Part shown: positions 1 through 33,160 of the stretch, in pieces
Layout of the letters: each line of letters opens with the position of its first letter
Position numbering within the stretch: the first letter of the stretch is position 1
Source of the DNA: Temnopleurus reevesii
Lineage: Eukaryota; Echinodermata; Echinoidea; Temnopleuroida; Temnopleuridae
Reading direction: 5' to 3'
Assembly: GCA_036244855.1 (NCBI GenBank)
Contig: BQKZ01000936.1
Span: 1-64,000, forward strand
Length of the DNA: 64,000 nt
Position numbers and translations under genes: made by a program
Notes under the pieces: model-generated
The model's input: only the letters and a program-made list of their open reading frames with translations
The model's database searches: none
What the model was told of the DNA's origin: nothing

Positions 1-1684
1 TTCAGCTTTCTATACATATCAACATTTCTTCATAAAACTATATATGCTCAATTTGCCAACCATTTCAAAAGTGTTACGTTTTTATTGAGACACACTGTAG
101 AGCAATGGTGAAGACGGCTGTGATTGGTTAGAAATGACAATGACAATTGGTATTTTGTTTACGCATAAGTCAAGGAAATACCCTTAATAAATCGTATAAA
201 AAATAGGAAACTTCTACGAAGAATTATTCCCATTTTTTTTATTCTCCCTCTCTCCTCTCTGCAATTAATAGTGGCTAGTTTCAATAGCGTGGCTATCAAA
301 TTCCATTGATAGAGGGGTGTCAAAAATAGATTATCAGAAAAACTCACATTTTGAGACACATTTCTTCTGACCTGCCGGAAATAAATATAATATCTAACAA
401 CAATCAATCATTCAATGACGACAAATTTGAGCAATATGTATTCATGAATGGGGAAGGCAAATTTATTGCAAACTATGAAATCATTTTTTCATCATCATGA
501 TTTTAAATAGCAAAAATAAAACAACTTTTACAAACCTCACTTTTAAAAGTTATCCAACTTATCTCTATAAGATTCACTTATTTCTAACAATAGCGCTTTG
601 AAAAATACAATATAATTCACAAATAAATATGTTATGTATTTACATTTTTTCTGGATGTATTAAATTATATTTTATACTATACACTCCACTTTGTGGGCAA
701 AATTATAAGAATTGACAGGGAGATTTTCAAACACAAGATGGAGTTTGGAAACATTATTTAGACATAAAACATCACCAAACTACATTGCAAAAACTACTCA
801 TATAGATTTTACTACACAACATACAGCTCTTATTTATGGTCTAATGATTTTGAAGCAAATATTTGTCAAATGAAAGTAAGATTCCTCACCATATAATGTT
901 TTCTTGGACAGTATATATCCATAAATAATAAAGGATAACATGTTATAAAAATATAACTACTTTGTTGCTAAATGCTTGTTTTGTTTTGTTCCGTTTTCTC
1001 TGTTATAAAATCAATCATTCATTTGAGATACAAACATTATGTTACAATCTAAACTGTTAGTAAATATAGTAATTTTTCAAGTTACACTAGTAATAGTATT
1101 AAACATTTAAATGATATTCCATCTCTTAAAAGAATAGACTATGGGAATAACTTATCATACTGCTTTTCATAGTATCATATATTTTGTCACAATACACGGC
1201 CATATAATATTTCATATATTTCTGACTCTCAGTCTATTTCATTAACTCTGCATTGTTCCTTATCAATGTCATTGTTTTGTCATCATGGTAATCACATTAA
1301 TTATGTTCTTTAAGCACCACTAATAATATTGCTCTCAAACGATAATTTTAATATAACTTAGAATTCCTCAAACTCATACATTTTTTACTACCAAATGACA
1401 TTCAAATGTTTACAAATATACTTGGATGATAACAGTTTATATATAATTCTACATTGCTCCATAAGTAGCTAATAGTAAGTTAAGTAACTAGAAGAGATAT
1501 CATTCTCCCAAACTCACATCATTTCTATCTATCATTAACTGACCAGATGTCCACTGGTCTCAAAACATTTATATAATTACATGATTTAAATAAATTATTG
1601 AAAAAAAAGAATTAATAATTATTAATAGTCATATATTGTATATGCAATTTCTCCTTTAAATTGGGCAAGAAAAGCTTGATCTGC

Positions 1685-1923
1685 TTACTCTCTAAAAAAT
1701 AATGAGTGAAAATTTTACTCTTAAAAAAGGTGGATCTTAGAAGATGGTAAATTCAGAGTGAAAGTCAAGAGGATTAGAGCAAAAGTTAGTGAATTCCATG
1801 ATCACTCATAAATTTTAGTGATCAGAGATGGCTCTAAAAAAAGAGTGAAAACATGAATATTCACTCAAATTTCACTCTCTTTTCCATGGTGAATATTTCA
1901 ACTCATTAATTTTTAAAGAGTAA
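1685..1923. mobile_element. MITE with TTACTCTYTAAAAA termini
   Basis: The left end (TTACTCTCTAAAAAATAATG) and the reverse complement of the right end (TTACTCTTTAAAAATTAATG) match over about 30 bases, and GTGAAA-type words recur inside. No coding capacity. This is a roughly 240-bp non-autonomous inverted-repeat element of unassigned superfamily. Confidence 0.65.
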
Positions 1924-4389
1924 TCCTACCATTTTTTAAATATAATTTGATGATCATTGAATAAGATTACATACCACTCTACTATGGTCATCAAGTTGAC
2001 AAAAGAAATTCTCTTTACTGCTAATACAAAAAAAAAGATGTACATGTATATGCATGACTTAAGGATTTGTTCCTTCCCTCCCATGTAAAGTATAGTGGAA
2101 ATCCAGTTAACGAACAGCATGGTAATACCAGGCGCCTATTGGCATCGTAGAAGCCCAAAAATTATGGCAAATATTCATTGCTTGACTCATGATGATTTCT
2201 AAAAATGGTTCAGTTTATTTTCATGATCATAATAGCATCAATACATCGACAAAGCTATTGATTGTGAAATATTTAAGCATCTGGGAACTGGATTCACCAG
2301 TATACTGTTTGAGAGTTTCTCATTTGCAGGGTCCATGGAATGTCTTGAACAGTGGAGGGGTAGTGTATTACAAGTTTAACACACTACCAAATGTATGCAG
2401 ATATTTACTGAAAAAAGTGGGGGAATGCTTCCCCTATGTCCCTCTTTGTTCTGTGGTCCCTAATTCTATCTACTTTTCTTGTGTTTCATATATAATAGGG
2501 GTTAATAATCACAGATGTATATAATATTGATAATAATAATAAAAATAATAATAATCTTTGACAAAAATTCTTTATATAGCACTCATATATGTATTTTGTA
2601 TATTTTCTTACTTCGCATATACATTTTCACTGCACACAAAACAAAAAATATAAAAAATCTCTGAAATAAACTGTGCAATATCATACATAAGCTGAATAAA
2701 AACCACACACAAACTATAGATTGGGACAACAGCATGGATTACAATGCTTTGGATATCTATATACTAAACATATACCTTACAAGAGTGACAAAAAAAAACA
2801 TTCTAAAGAGTTGATTTTGTTTCTAAAATTCCACAAATCTGAAAAAATTGATCTACATTTAGTGATGATAAAATGTGTACAGGGTTGGCTTATGTTTTGT
2901 TTATCAAGACAAGATGTTATATTTCTAAATTGCATATTTTACTAGTCTTGGGGTGAGAAATTGATAATGATAATATTTACTCACAACATTCATATAAGGC
3001 CTAATAAAAATGTTTCTGTAAAGGGCAAATAATTATTCAAGAAATTTCTGCCTACTAATTCCCATTCACTACACCTGGATATAAAACACAACACAAATTA
3101 ATTTTGAACCAGCAATCCTTTAAATGTTAAGGCAAGAGTCCGAACTACTTTCAAACAATATTGTAAAGTTAAATAAAAAATATAATGATAATACAAAGCT
3201 TTTTAATTGCCTGTTACTCTCATACTTGTAACTCTTCACATTTTGTGTATATTTCTCTTGTATAACGCTTGAAAATAGGTTGATGGAAATCTATGAAAGT
3301 TCACTTTTCACTGGCATTATCTACTTTGATGCATATTGACACATCTACCAACTTCAAAGAATTCCATATTCTATTTTCTAATCAATGCCAGTGGGTAACA
3401 AAGCTTATCTGGGAAGCGATTGGATACAGTATGATATTTACTTGATAACAACTACTGGAAATCACTACAGTCTTCAAAAAGCATAGGCAAAAACAGAGTT
3501 GGGGCCCACCATCAAATGAATATATATTTCATTTGATTTATATTTCTGGAAATACCACAAAATGCAATTGCCTTGCATGTTACCAAACAGACTATAATCA
3601 TTTTTACACAAGAGTGAATTAAGTTAATGCAAGGTGTATCTTGCACCACACCACATCCTGAAAAGTGAGCCCAGAGTGAAGTGAAAATAAATTAAATGTA
3701 TTCCTTTCCTTTTTCCGTATTATATAGAAGAGATCAACATCTGTTGAGATGCAAAAGTTCATTGACCTGATCACTGGTCCATTCTATTTGCATAGAAAAA
3801 TCCTGAAGAGCCATTATACATTTTGAAATATGAGCTATCTTGATAACTTAAAGCACACATGCCGCTGTAAAAGTGAGGCATTTTGTTATTATCAATTGCA
3901 GCAAAGTTTCACTGAGAACACTATGAATACTGAAAAGTGTTTGATTGCTATATTCCATGGCTGATGGGCTATTCAAATCTCATATGAAATTCTTATGATC
4001 ATCATAAATTGAACGGAAATTTGGATACAGATGTATTAACAACCCGGTAGCACCAAAAAGACATTAATTCCTAAAGCATTACAATTATTGTAGGATAGTT
4101 ATCTTGATGATGACGACCAAATTCTTACTCCTACATAATGAACATGTCACCGATACATTGCTAGCCTCAGCCACATAGAAGCCTCAAATCTAAACATGAT
4201 TCAATTTGATTCCTAGTCCAGTTGGGTCCCTTGTGATCTGGATTCTGTATCCCTATTTGTTGTGGGCAGTTAATCAGATGAATCAGGACTTAGCTGGAAA
4301 ATTAATCATGTTGAATTGGGGCTTATATGCACCTGGATGTTTAGATGCATACTTAATCATCCTATAAAAGCTTATAAAGGCCTAAAACA

Positions 4390-4573
4390 GGGTGTAGCTA
4401 GAAAGTTGCAATCCATTTCCAGTTGCAGTTGATCAGCATGCACCTATCAAAATCATTGTTTCATACGGTTTTTGTTAGAAGCACAGACTGTTGCATGAAT
4501 GAAAATACCTGCTTCAATTTGAAACTGATTTGCAATTCATTATTAACGAATTGCAACATTTCAACAGCACCCC
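4390..4573 (+). mobile_element. MITE family E, copy 1 (184 bp)
   Basis: The imperfect hairpin has ends reading GGGTGTAGCTAGAAAGTTGC and, on the reverse strand, GGGGTGCTGTTGAAATGTTG. The internal core ATCAAAATCATTGTTTCAT is shared with copies at 30095, 46721 and 53690. It is a small non-autonomous element with no open frame. Confidence 0.75.
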
Positions 4574-5002
4574 TCACACTTGAATAGATGATGACAATGT
4601 AAACCAAACCTATTTGATAAAATTGGAGAAACTGGCATTCTCACTTTTCACTTCAAGCGAGTAAATTATGTATATTGCCATGGTAAAAAGATCCCCTGTA
4701 TCGGAATCATAACTAGGATATTACAGCTGAGCATTTCTGCACTGTCCAATATATTCATTTTCTGTTCTAACAGATGCACGCATTGTTTTTACTCAAGGGG
4801 GTAGGGTCAATTTGAAGCACAATATAAAATTCAGCTTCACACAAGTTAAATGTGATACAAACAGAGACCAATTGCATATCAATGTTTTGAGTTTGAACCA
4901 ACAACTCACCACATGCAAAGTTACAAGTCTTCTTTCGAGAAAATAAGTACAGTCAAAATAAAAAACATTGCCTGAAGTTTATTATAATATTCAGTGTTAT
5001 GT

Positions 5003-5013
5003 TTTATTTTATT
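5003..5013 (-). promoter_or_regulatory. Candidate GDA polyadenylation signals
   Basis: Two overlapping AATAAA hexamers on the minus strand (TTTATTTTATT on plus) lie about 550 nt beyond the GDA stop codon. This is a reasonable 3' UTR length for an animal gene. Other AT-rich hexamers exist, so the choice is an inference. Confidence 0.35.
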
Positions 5014-5555
5014 GGTGATCAGTATCATTGGAATAAAGACGTTTGCTGTACAGAGGAGACTTAAGATATTCATATATTTTCATATGTATATGTTGTTTCA
5101 AAGGCAAGGCAATTTTAGTGATGGATGTATACAGAATGAGATATATACATATATTTCTGAAAGAGTAAAGAGAATTCTGAAATTCTGACAGCAAGACAGT
5201 AGAGACATTGATCCAATAACCCACATTTCAGCAGAAACTGAAATAAAACATGGTGTGGTATAAAATATTGTGCCAACATTTTTAACCACTTTCAAGACAG
5301 TTGACCCTTGACTGCATAGGTGATTGAGGTATTGTTAAGCATATTTAAAATTTTGGGGCCATACAGAAAACATTGATATGCAACTGGCCTATGTTTGTAT
5401 ACTTTATACTAAAATCTAACATTGTGGAGTTAAATCTGAAATTAAGCTCCAAATTGACCCCACTTCTCCCATAAGATGGGTAGCAGCATTGAATCGAAGA
5501 AAGACATACATTGTCACATCCTGCGTTGTTTTCCAAAGAGGAATCATGGTTGTGG

Positions 5556-25040
<19,485 letters not shown>

Positions 25041-25550
25041 GCCGGGGATCGGGAAGCAATAAGACGCCAATGTTTTGGTTTCTTTGCACTAGGCCTGTGC
25101 ACGCAAGCGCAAGCAATGACATTACACTGCGCAGCACAATGCGCACGCCACCAAGCACACGTAACAAATGAAACTTGAGCTGCGCAGATAAATCAACATC
25201 CGACATACCACCACATCCTTTCTTGCTAGATTTGTTCGTCTTAACTACAGCCACATTATTGGAGAGCTTACATAAAAAAAAACCCAATCAATTAAGTGAT
25301 TAAACCAATGTTTGAAACGATAAAATGATAATGAAACTACAATCTACTGGGCGTGGCGGGGGCGTTAAAGGGGTGTGTCTGGGGGTGTGACCGGAACGAA
25401 CCAATCATCGACTTGATTCGCGTTCGAGGCGGATGGGTCGGCCCAGGGTGTTTCAAATTGTCATTTGACTTTTTTTTTATGATGACCATCAATCGCAGCA
25501 ACAAACTGATATACTGCCTCTCATATGATGTCTCTCTCAAATATTGCCAA
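25041..25550. promoter_or_regulatory. GDA 5' UTR and proximal promoter region
   Basis: Sequence immediately upstream of the GDA start, relatively GC-richer than the surroundings with many CpGs (25085-25450). It contains CCAAT-type words near 25285 and 25400. I cannot place the transcription start from sequence alone. Confidence 0.4.
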
Positions 25551-26570
25551 CTATATCTGCTGCTTGACAAAGTTTCATGAAACACACACTCTGCTCTCTT
25601 GTATTGAGATGAGGCAGACAGAGTAGGCTACAACGATGTTAAATTTATTGAGCATCTTTAAAATGTTTCATGTTCTGAAGAGGCTGTTTAGACCAATGTA
25701 TAGTCTAACCTTTTAATGAATTGCGATTTAACAGTAATCGTTTTTGGAACACTGAAAGGATAGGTTTAGACTAAACGATAGAGTTTGTGTGATTACAATA
25801 TGCGTTTCTCGCACTTTGCTCAACACCGAATTAGAATCTGGAATTATTACCTCCTCATCCTTCTCCCTAGCTCTTTCTCTCCTCCCCCCCCCTCTCCTCT
25901 GATTCTTTCTTGTTCTTCCTCCTCCTTCTTCCCTTCATCCCTCCCACTCCTCTCCTCCTTCTTCTTCCTCCTCTCTCTCAGCTATATTTGCTGCTTGACA
26001 AAGTTTCATGATCCCCACCCCCCTTAACGATCTAGTCAGAATTAAACTTGCTCTCTTTGGGGGAATGAGATGAGGTAGACCTAACACAAATTTATATGTC
26101 CATCCATGGATGGAGGCAACTGAATATATTTTTATGGGAAAGGTTGCTTTGGTTGAGCTTTACCTTTTAGCATTTTAATCAACAAATACTTATTTTATGC
26201 CTATGGTTTTAGTTCAATACGATCGCGATATAGTCCTAACAACACTGTGCGTTTGGAAATTATAGAATAATTTTAGACATAAGATCATGTTCTGATAGAG
26301 TCTGTCTAGACCAATGTATAATTTAACTTTTTGACGAACTGTGGTTTAACAATAACCTGTTTATTTTTGGAACCATGAAAGGCTCGATTACAATATGCAT
26401 TTCTCGCACCATGCTCCACCGAATTAGAAACTGGAATTAATTACCCCCTCATCCTTCCCCCCTAGCTCTTTCTCCCCCCTTCTTTCGACATCTTTCTTTT
26501 TCTTCCTCCTCCTTCTTCCCCTTATCCCTCCCTCTCAACCTTCTCTCCTTCTTCATCTTCCTCCTCACCC
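25551..26570. repeat. Tandem duplication, period about 431 bp
   Basis: CTATATCTGCTGCTTGACAA at 25551 recurs as CTATATTTGCTGCTTGACAA at 25982. Each is followed in order by GAGATGAGG.AGAC, TAGACCAATGTATA, TTTCTCGCAC and CCTAGCTCTTTCTC plus a CT-rich tract. The copies are clearly diverged and the second is longer. Confidence 0.8.
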
Positions 26571-26662
26571 GCCTTCTTCTCCCCTCTGGCCTTCTCCAAT
26601 TGCCCTCCCTCTCTATCTCCTCCTCCTCCTCCACCTCCTCCTCCTTCTTCTTCTTCTTTTTT
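26449..26662. repeat. Pyrimidine microsatellite (CTC/CTT)n
   Basis: Low-complexity CTC and CTT repeats. The Arg/Glu-rich minus-strand open frame across it is an artefact of composition. Confidence 0.7.
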
Positions 26663-26929
26663 GTCTTTATAAACGTCTTATTAAAGAATGGAAATTGTGA
26701 GTTTATTTATAATGTGTGTCAATGAAATCCTTGACTTCAACAAGAATAAAAATCAAATTCCCACATCAGCCAAAGAAACAGAACCAATAAAATACAGACA
26801 AACACAGTTTTCATATTTATAGTGTTCCATTTTATTAGTCCACATTAAAATAGGGAAAATGAGGTTGGGAGGTTTCCTTATCTGTTTTCTTTTTGTACAA
26901 AAAACATACAATATTCATCAATATCTCCA

Positions 26930-27000
26930 ACATCATCACCATCATCATCATGAAAAGCAACATCATCATTTTCAACATCATCATCATCATCATCATCAAT
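26930..27000. repeat. (ATC)n microsatellite
   Basis: Imperfect trinucleotide ATC/CAT repeat. It gives a poly-Met frame on the minus strand, which is not a gene. Confidence 0.75.
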
Positions 27001-27819
27001 ATTGAGCCCATGTTAATCCTAACGACACAGGCATTATAAGACATCATTTGTCACATTGTGGGAACGCAACTGGTTTTATATTAAAATAGTGATAAAACAC
27101 TCTGCTGTGCTACACATATAAAATACACCTAAAAGAGGCTTGTTGCAAGAGCCCTACATAGCAACACATTCCCAAAGACATCTCACAAATATATGTTAAA
27201 TAGAGAGGCATTCCATTACAATTTGAAGCAAAAAAGACTGATAGTTAGAACTTACAGTAATTAATGAGATATAAGTTAGTCCTTATACAAATAGAGGGCA
27301 AAATATGCACAAAATATTGATGCATAAGATCAAATAATAGATTATGACGCATATGACAATTAGAGGGCATGACTTAAGATTTTTGACATCTAAAAGCATT
27401 ATAGGTTCCAGAAAAGACCAAGGGTGATGTTCATAAGCCCAATGACAATGAATCTAACAGAACAAATGTGAAATTATCATTAAAAAATACCATCTTGTTT
27501 GTAATTTGAACAATTTTTATACAAATAAGATGTTCTGTCCTACAGGATTATAATATGATGGACTTCAGCTTGACTGATGTCCAATCAATGGCCAATTGCT
27601 TCCAAGTCTTCTATACAGAATAGAAGGAACTAACCGTATCTACATGAATATGCCACAAAAATTTGAAAAAGACCTCTGATTGATAGGGAGCTGTCTAGCA
27701 ATGCCAAATAATTGATAGAAATCTAAGAGAAAATGAGAAGGGAGAGGCATAATTTGTAATAGGGAGACAACTGATGACTTTATCATCATTGCCTAAGTCA
27801 TGCTTCTAATAACCATTTA

Positions 27820-27992
27820 CAGTGGAAACTCAGTATAAAGATATCTGATACAACAAAATTCCTGATGTAAAGAGGTAAAAATCTGGTCTAAGCTCTTCAT
27901 ATGTTTTATAAACCTGCTTTTAAACAAGATTACAACAAAAAACAAGGTATTTTTGATGGTCCCATGCACCTCCTTATACTGAGTTTCCACTA
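27820..27992. mobile_element. TA-flanked MITE with CAGTGGAAACTCAGTATAA ends
   Basis: CAGTGGAAACTCAGTATAA at the left and TTATACTGAGTTTCCACTA at the right form 19-bp inverted termini differing at the outer base, flanked by TA on both sides. Terminus and TA target resemble Tc1/mariner-pogo type elements. About 173 bp, non-coding. Confidence 0.75.
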
Positions 27993-28488
27993 TATTAAAA
28001 ACACTGCCCCATTAAACTGTGAGTCTTGAGGAAATTCGAGTGAGGTAATACAAGACCAGGCAGATTACTGACACCAGCTTCTTACATTGATTATCAATAA
28101 CATAATCAAATATAATAATGTAGTCTTAATGAAGTCAGTAAATTAGGTACACATGATTCTTCCTAATTCCTAGTATGACTTGAAATAACCAATATAAAAA
28201 ATGGAAATTGACTTAGAACTAGGAGCTGATGTCTCAATTCTAGAGGAGCCTCTAATCTTGGCGGATGAAACACCATGAAATTAGTTTTTTTCTTTTTTAT
28301 ACAGAGGCACCAAACCCTGAACAGTGCATTGAAGATGTCATGTACAACAGGTGGAAGGAGACAGGTTCTTGTCTGTTGATAATGGGTTCCACACCTCTCC
28401 TGATGAACCCTAGATGACATATTATGTGCACTACTCATAATAAAGTTTGCAGTATATCTGCACATTGTCACACAATTGAATGAGGAGG

Positions 28489-28507
28489 GGGGGGGGGGGG
28501 GGAGGGG
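28489..28507. repeat. G homopolymer
   Basis: G run with one A interruption within AT-rich sequence; a slippage-prone tract. Confidence 0.85.
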
Positions 28508-30094
28508 TTGTTTTGACAACTAATAAACTAAAAATAATTTCTCTGTTTTAGGTGTGAGGGGGCTTTGAAACACATGCAATAAGAAATGGACCTTTTTTAT
28601 TTGAATATACATTTTCACAGATTCGCAGTGACCTATATAGCAATTGTGCATCAGCTCCTAGCAGTAAATAAATTTCCATTATTTTGACTCCATTATTTCA
28701 AACAATTTCTTTCTCAAATTATTTGACTGAAGGAATTAGAAGGATATACACCAATTTATCCCGTCTATACCTCACCCTCAATGCTTAAAGTGGATGTGGT
28801 ACATGTACAATGAAAATAAAATAAAAACCCTGAAATAACCTACTCTCAGTAGGTGTGCTTTTACAAAGACTTCATCCATGGTAATAAGTAAAAACACTGA
28901 GAATACAAGTGACAAACACAAACCAAATGAAAATATATATAATCTATGTACAAAATATATGAAAAGCATACTATGCTTGTTTTTCGTATAAAGTTCCAAT
29001 TCCTTTCTTAAAGAAATCCCTGATTTTTAATCGCAGAAACAGTTATTTTTCCCCAACAACATACTTTTACATGCTTTGTTCATGTGGCAACATACATTCA
29101 CAAAAACACAATATAATAACCTGGCACATTTAGAGCATATATGTTCACATTCCTTTGATATATGTTGTCTCACAACATATTTCTTTGAAACATGAAGCAA
29201 AGTAAAAATTTGATTTTTACAACAGCATAGGGAGTTTCTTTTTATCTAAAAAATACATCTGCCTCTCAAAATTGCAGTAATTAAAAAATTCTCCAGAAAC
29301 ATTTACAATGTTTGCACTCCGTAAAAAGGGTTATTGTTTTTAATGTAACCCTCAACTCATTTCCTTGTAATGAGATTAATAGTAGAATTCATGCAGCATA
29401 CATTGAATTTATATGTGAAAACCTGGATGAGGTTATTAGCATTATCAGTCCGATGGGCATTAATGGATCTTACAATAAAATCATCATCAATATAAAAACT
29501 ATTTCCTTTAATGTTGTTAGATACTAATTGTAAATACATCACTAAATGGTGTTACACAGATTCATTAATTACAATACATGATTAATTGCAGCACTATAAA
29601 ACCACAGAAGCGGTGAAGAATCACATTAATAAAAATACATGCAGCATAATGGAAACTTTTTAATGAATTCCCTTGTAACAGGTAAATTAATGCTTCATTA
29701 TTATTCACAATCTAAGCTCAAGGGAGAAAAAATTAGAGTTCTAAATCTGACAATCTAATAAGCCATATATACTGACTGACACTTGATCAAATCGAGATTA
29801 TAAAGGCAAATCACAGGAAAAATTAATTGCCATACAAAAAGAATGAAAAAAAATGGCACATCATAATTGTGTATAACATCAGCTGAGACAATTTATATCA
29901 ACAAGAACATATGACCAACAATGCAGCACTTCAAAAATATTTACACAAACATTTGCCCATGACAAGACATGCTGATGGAAACTTATTTATACTTGTGGCA
30001 AGGGGAAACCACAATAAACCTATTTACCTTGAAATATTAAAGATTCAATTACATAAACTGCTATGGCAGTCACAGGTCCATCATATAGATCTAA

Positions 30095-30280
30095 GGAGGT
30101 GTTGCCAGAAAGTTGTGATTAATTGCAAGTTGTAGTTGATGAGCAAAGGCTAATCAAAACCATTGTTTCAAGGGTATCTTCTTAGAGCACAGTCAGTGAG
30201 TGGATAGAAATGCAGATATCAATTTGTGACTTTACTTGAAGTTCAATTGAAAAATCGATCACAAGTTTATAGCAACACCC
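30095..30280 (+). mobile_element. MITE family E, copy 2
   Basis: GGAGGTGTTGCCAGAAAGTT to TTTATAGCAACACCC, with AATCAAAACCATTGTTTCAA in the core. 186 bp, the same layout as copy 1 at 4390. Confidence 0.75.
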
Positions 30281-33056
30281 TTTTTTGCCTTTGAAAGCAG
30301 AAATTTTGCCTGATTCTTCATGAAATTATTCAAAGTCTGTAATATGAATCCTTCAATCCTTCCTCGACTGATTTGGCAGTAGCATACAAAGTTAAAAGCA
30401 ACAAATGCTTCCCCTTCCAACAACAATGCGTAGAAGGAAACAGAACATTCTTGTAGCTGCTAAACAAATCTGATTAGTTTTAGAACCCCACTCTTCACTA
30501 CAATACAATAAAGTCCAACCTCATTATTAAGAGCACTGATATAACAAACTCTCTTTAACAAAGTAATTTTCAGAGCCCCAACTATAAGGAATACACCACT
30601 GGAACTGTATAGAAGCTATACCTTAGACAATAAAATAAGAGCAAAAAGAGTGTAGGGGTCGAAATAGGAGAAAACAAGCTGGTTGTAAAGTAACGAAAAA
30701 ATCAAGTTCATTGCCCCTTTATTACCAGCCCATTTTCGTTTCCAATTAGCTTTGGTTGCTTTACAATGTGCTATTTTTTCCAAATTATAGTTTAATACAG
30801 AAAAGTCATGTATATATCTGCTTAATAGATGTACCATGTCAATACTAAGCATGATGGGACATAAACACTGTATAAATACATTAAGCACATGTGCAACAAA
30901 CATATCAATATTCATTATTACTACACATACGCTTTATCATACCCACTATTTACAATTCATGCACATGAAATAAATGGGATATGACTTTTCAGACATTTCC
31001 CAGACATTTTCTCTTGCCTAACTCAAATGTTTCTGAATATATGCTAAATCATAAATTTGCAGAGACAAAACACAATAAAACATGCCATACAATGATATAT
31101 CAATTGATAAATAGCAGCTCTACATGTATATAGCAACAAGCTAAACGGGTTGCTTTTTTTCCTGAATCTGATGACATTTGTAAATGTGCATTTATATACA
31201 TTAATACATATCTTACTAAGTGATACATTTAACTATCCTTTATTCCCCTACGTGAAAAGAGGTAGATCAGTGAAAATGACAATTTAATGAACAAAAAAAA
31301 GTGCTCACAAATAAAAGAAAGAAAGAAAGAAAAATGCCTGAGCTGAAATTATTGAGCTGAAAATACATTTGAATTGATAATTTAGCTGTGATTATTTTTT
31401 GTCAAAACAAAGGTATTAAATGCAGCAATAGCAATAAATTTCTTCCTAATTCCAGTCCTTAATCAATGGCCTTTTCCATGAATATATTAACCATCATAAG
31501 GTGTCAAATGCAGCAATCATGATAATTGTTATCAATCCCAGCTTCCATTTTCTCTTTTTATAAATACATCATTTGGATAAAGTAGCTTCTTATATGGCAG
31601 AATTAAAAAAAAAAACATTTCTTAAAATCTATTGTTGACAAAACTCTGAATCAGGGTAAAGTTAATTCCATACAATCATAATACTATGGTGACAAATTTT
31701 TTTCAAAGGTAAAAATTGAGAAAACTATGTAATTAAGCATTAACAATTGTCAATGTTTGAATTACAATTCAAATGCAATCAATTCACAGTGTACAGTGAG
31801 TTACAGGTTAGAGGTAACTCTCAGAACAATTTGACTTCAAACATAAACAAGCAAAACTATCTTCATTTCTTAAGCTAACTGTCCTACTTTACAACAATAG
31901 ATGATGACAATTTGTTTTAGACTTTACCCAATGTACCCATCAATTCTGGGTAAATTTAGAAGGAGAAAAAAAAATATTTACGAAAGTGAAAAGAAAAAAA
32001 CTTCTTTATCAACAGGCTGAGGTAGCTTCTATTCCACAAAAATGCAAAAAAAAAAAGAGAGAAAAAAACGTGACCCGTTTTTCAAAATCGGCCAGACCTC
32101 TGCAACAGTTGATGTCCCTCTTTCAGATGTCCAAGCATTCATCACTGGGAAATTTGTGGAATATAAATATTATGTTGCAGAGATTGAGACCTTCAAAACT
32201 AAAACAAATATTTTGAAAATTGAAGAAAATTTGAGAAGTGAAAAGATATCCCATTGTTTGGAATAGCTAAACGAAGTTACGATTGTAACTTGTATGTGTA
32301 TGTGTAGTTCCTAGAGGTATAATGATTACATTTGCATCATGATGAAAACAATACAAATATGAAGGTTCACCCAAGATCCAATGCAGCAATAAATCTTCTT
32401 TTTCTTTTGCGGGAGTAATTTACTTTTTTTTCATTCATTATTGTCCATCACATACTTTTTTCAATTCTCTGTTTTCACTTTATTAAAGAGAGGAAGGAGT
32501 GAAAGGCTGTGAATGAGATCACAATGTTTACATACATTTATAAATATATTGAAAAGTTAATTGTCAAAGTGAAATGCATCAAGTTATTTATTAAATTATT
32601 TTACAAAAAAGCAAATTTCCTTCTTTTTAAAATAACTGCAAGGGGTGGAAATACAGGTGCTTTGAAGAGTAGAGGGCTCTTGGAAATGTTTGCCCAAAGG
32701 TCTAGACATTATATTAAAGAAGAAGATTGAACGGTGTTCAAAGTTTTATCCAACCCTGATTAAATGGGATTCCTGACATAAGAGGGTGTTTTCCTGAAAA
32801 ATAAGGATACTGAATATCTCTTTCCCAGAGATTGAGAGGTCTAATCCTAAACAGGGTGCTTACAGTAATTCATCTAATGAGAACAAATTCTCAGCTTAAG
32901 GAATAATGTTTATTCCTTAATCCACCAATAATTCAAAAATTAAATTCCTGATAAACAATTCTAACCCCTACATGGTTTGAACATGACTTCCATCATCATA
33001 CCATTGTCGCACAGATGGTACTTTCTAAAGAATGTGACAAATCTATAAAACATGAA

Positions 33057-33160
33057 CCAATTTTTTTCCCAAAAAAACTTAAATCACAGTTGTTTTCTGA
33101 CCATAGACCCAATTTTTTTCCCAAAAAAACTTAAATCACAGTTGTTTTCTGACCATAGAC
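33057..33160 (+). repeat. Exact 52-bp tandem duplication
   Basis: Two directly adjacent copies (33057-33108 and 33109-33160), starting CCAATTTTTTTCCC and ending CTGACCATAGAC, with no mismatch that I can find. Either a very young duplication or an assembly stutter. Confidence 0.9.

Larger units (their letters stand above)
1..5002. other. Intergenic sequence downstream of GDA
   Basis: AT-rich sequence with short unrelated open frames and no exon I could connect to a gene. It contains two inverted-repeat elements, listed separately at 1685-1923 and 4390-4573. I see nothing else that I can name. Confidence 0.6.

Noticed and set aside
25068..25070. Upstream GDA start giving MASYC
   Set aside because: The codon is TTG, not ATG; the first ATG after the in-frame TAG is at 25040.
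26449..26634. Arg/Glu-rich 61-residue frame
   Set aside because: Produced by a CTC/CTT microsatellite.
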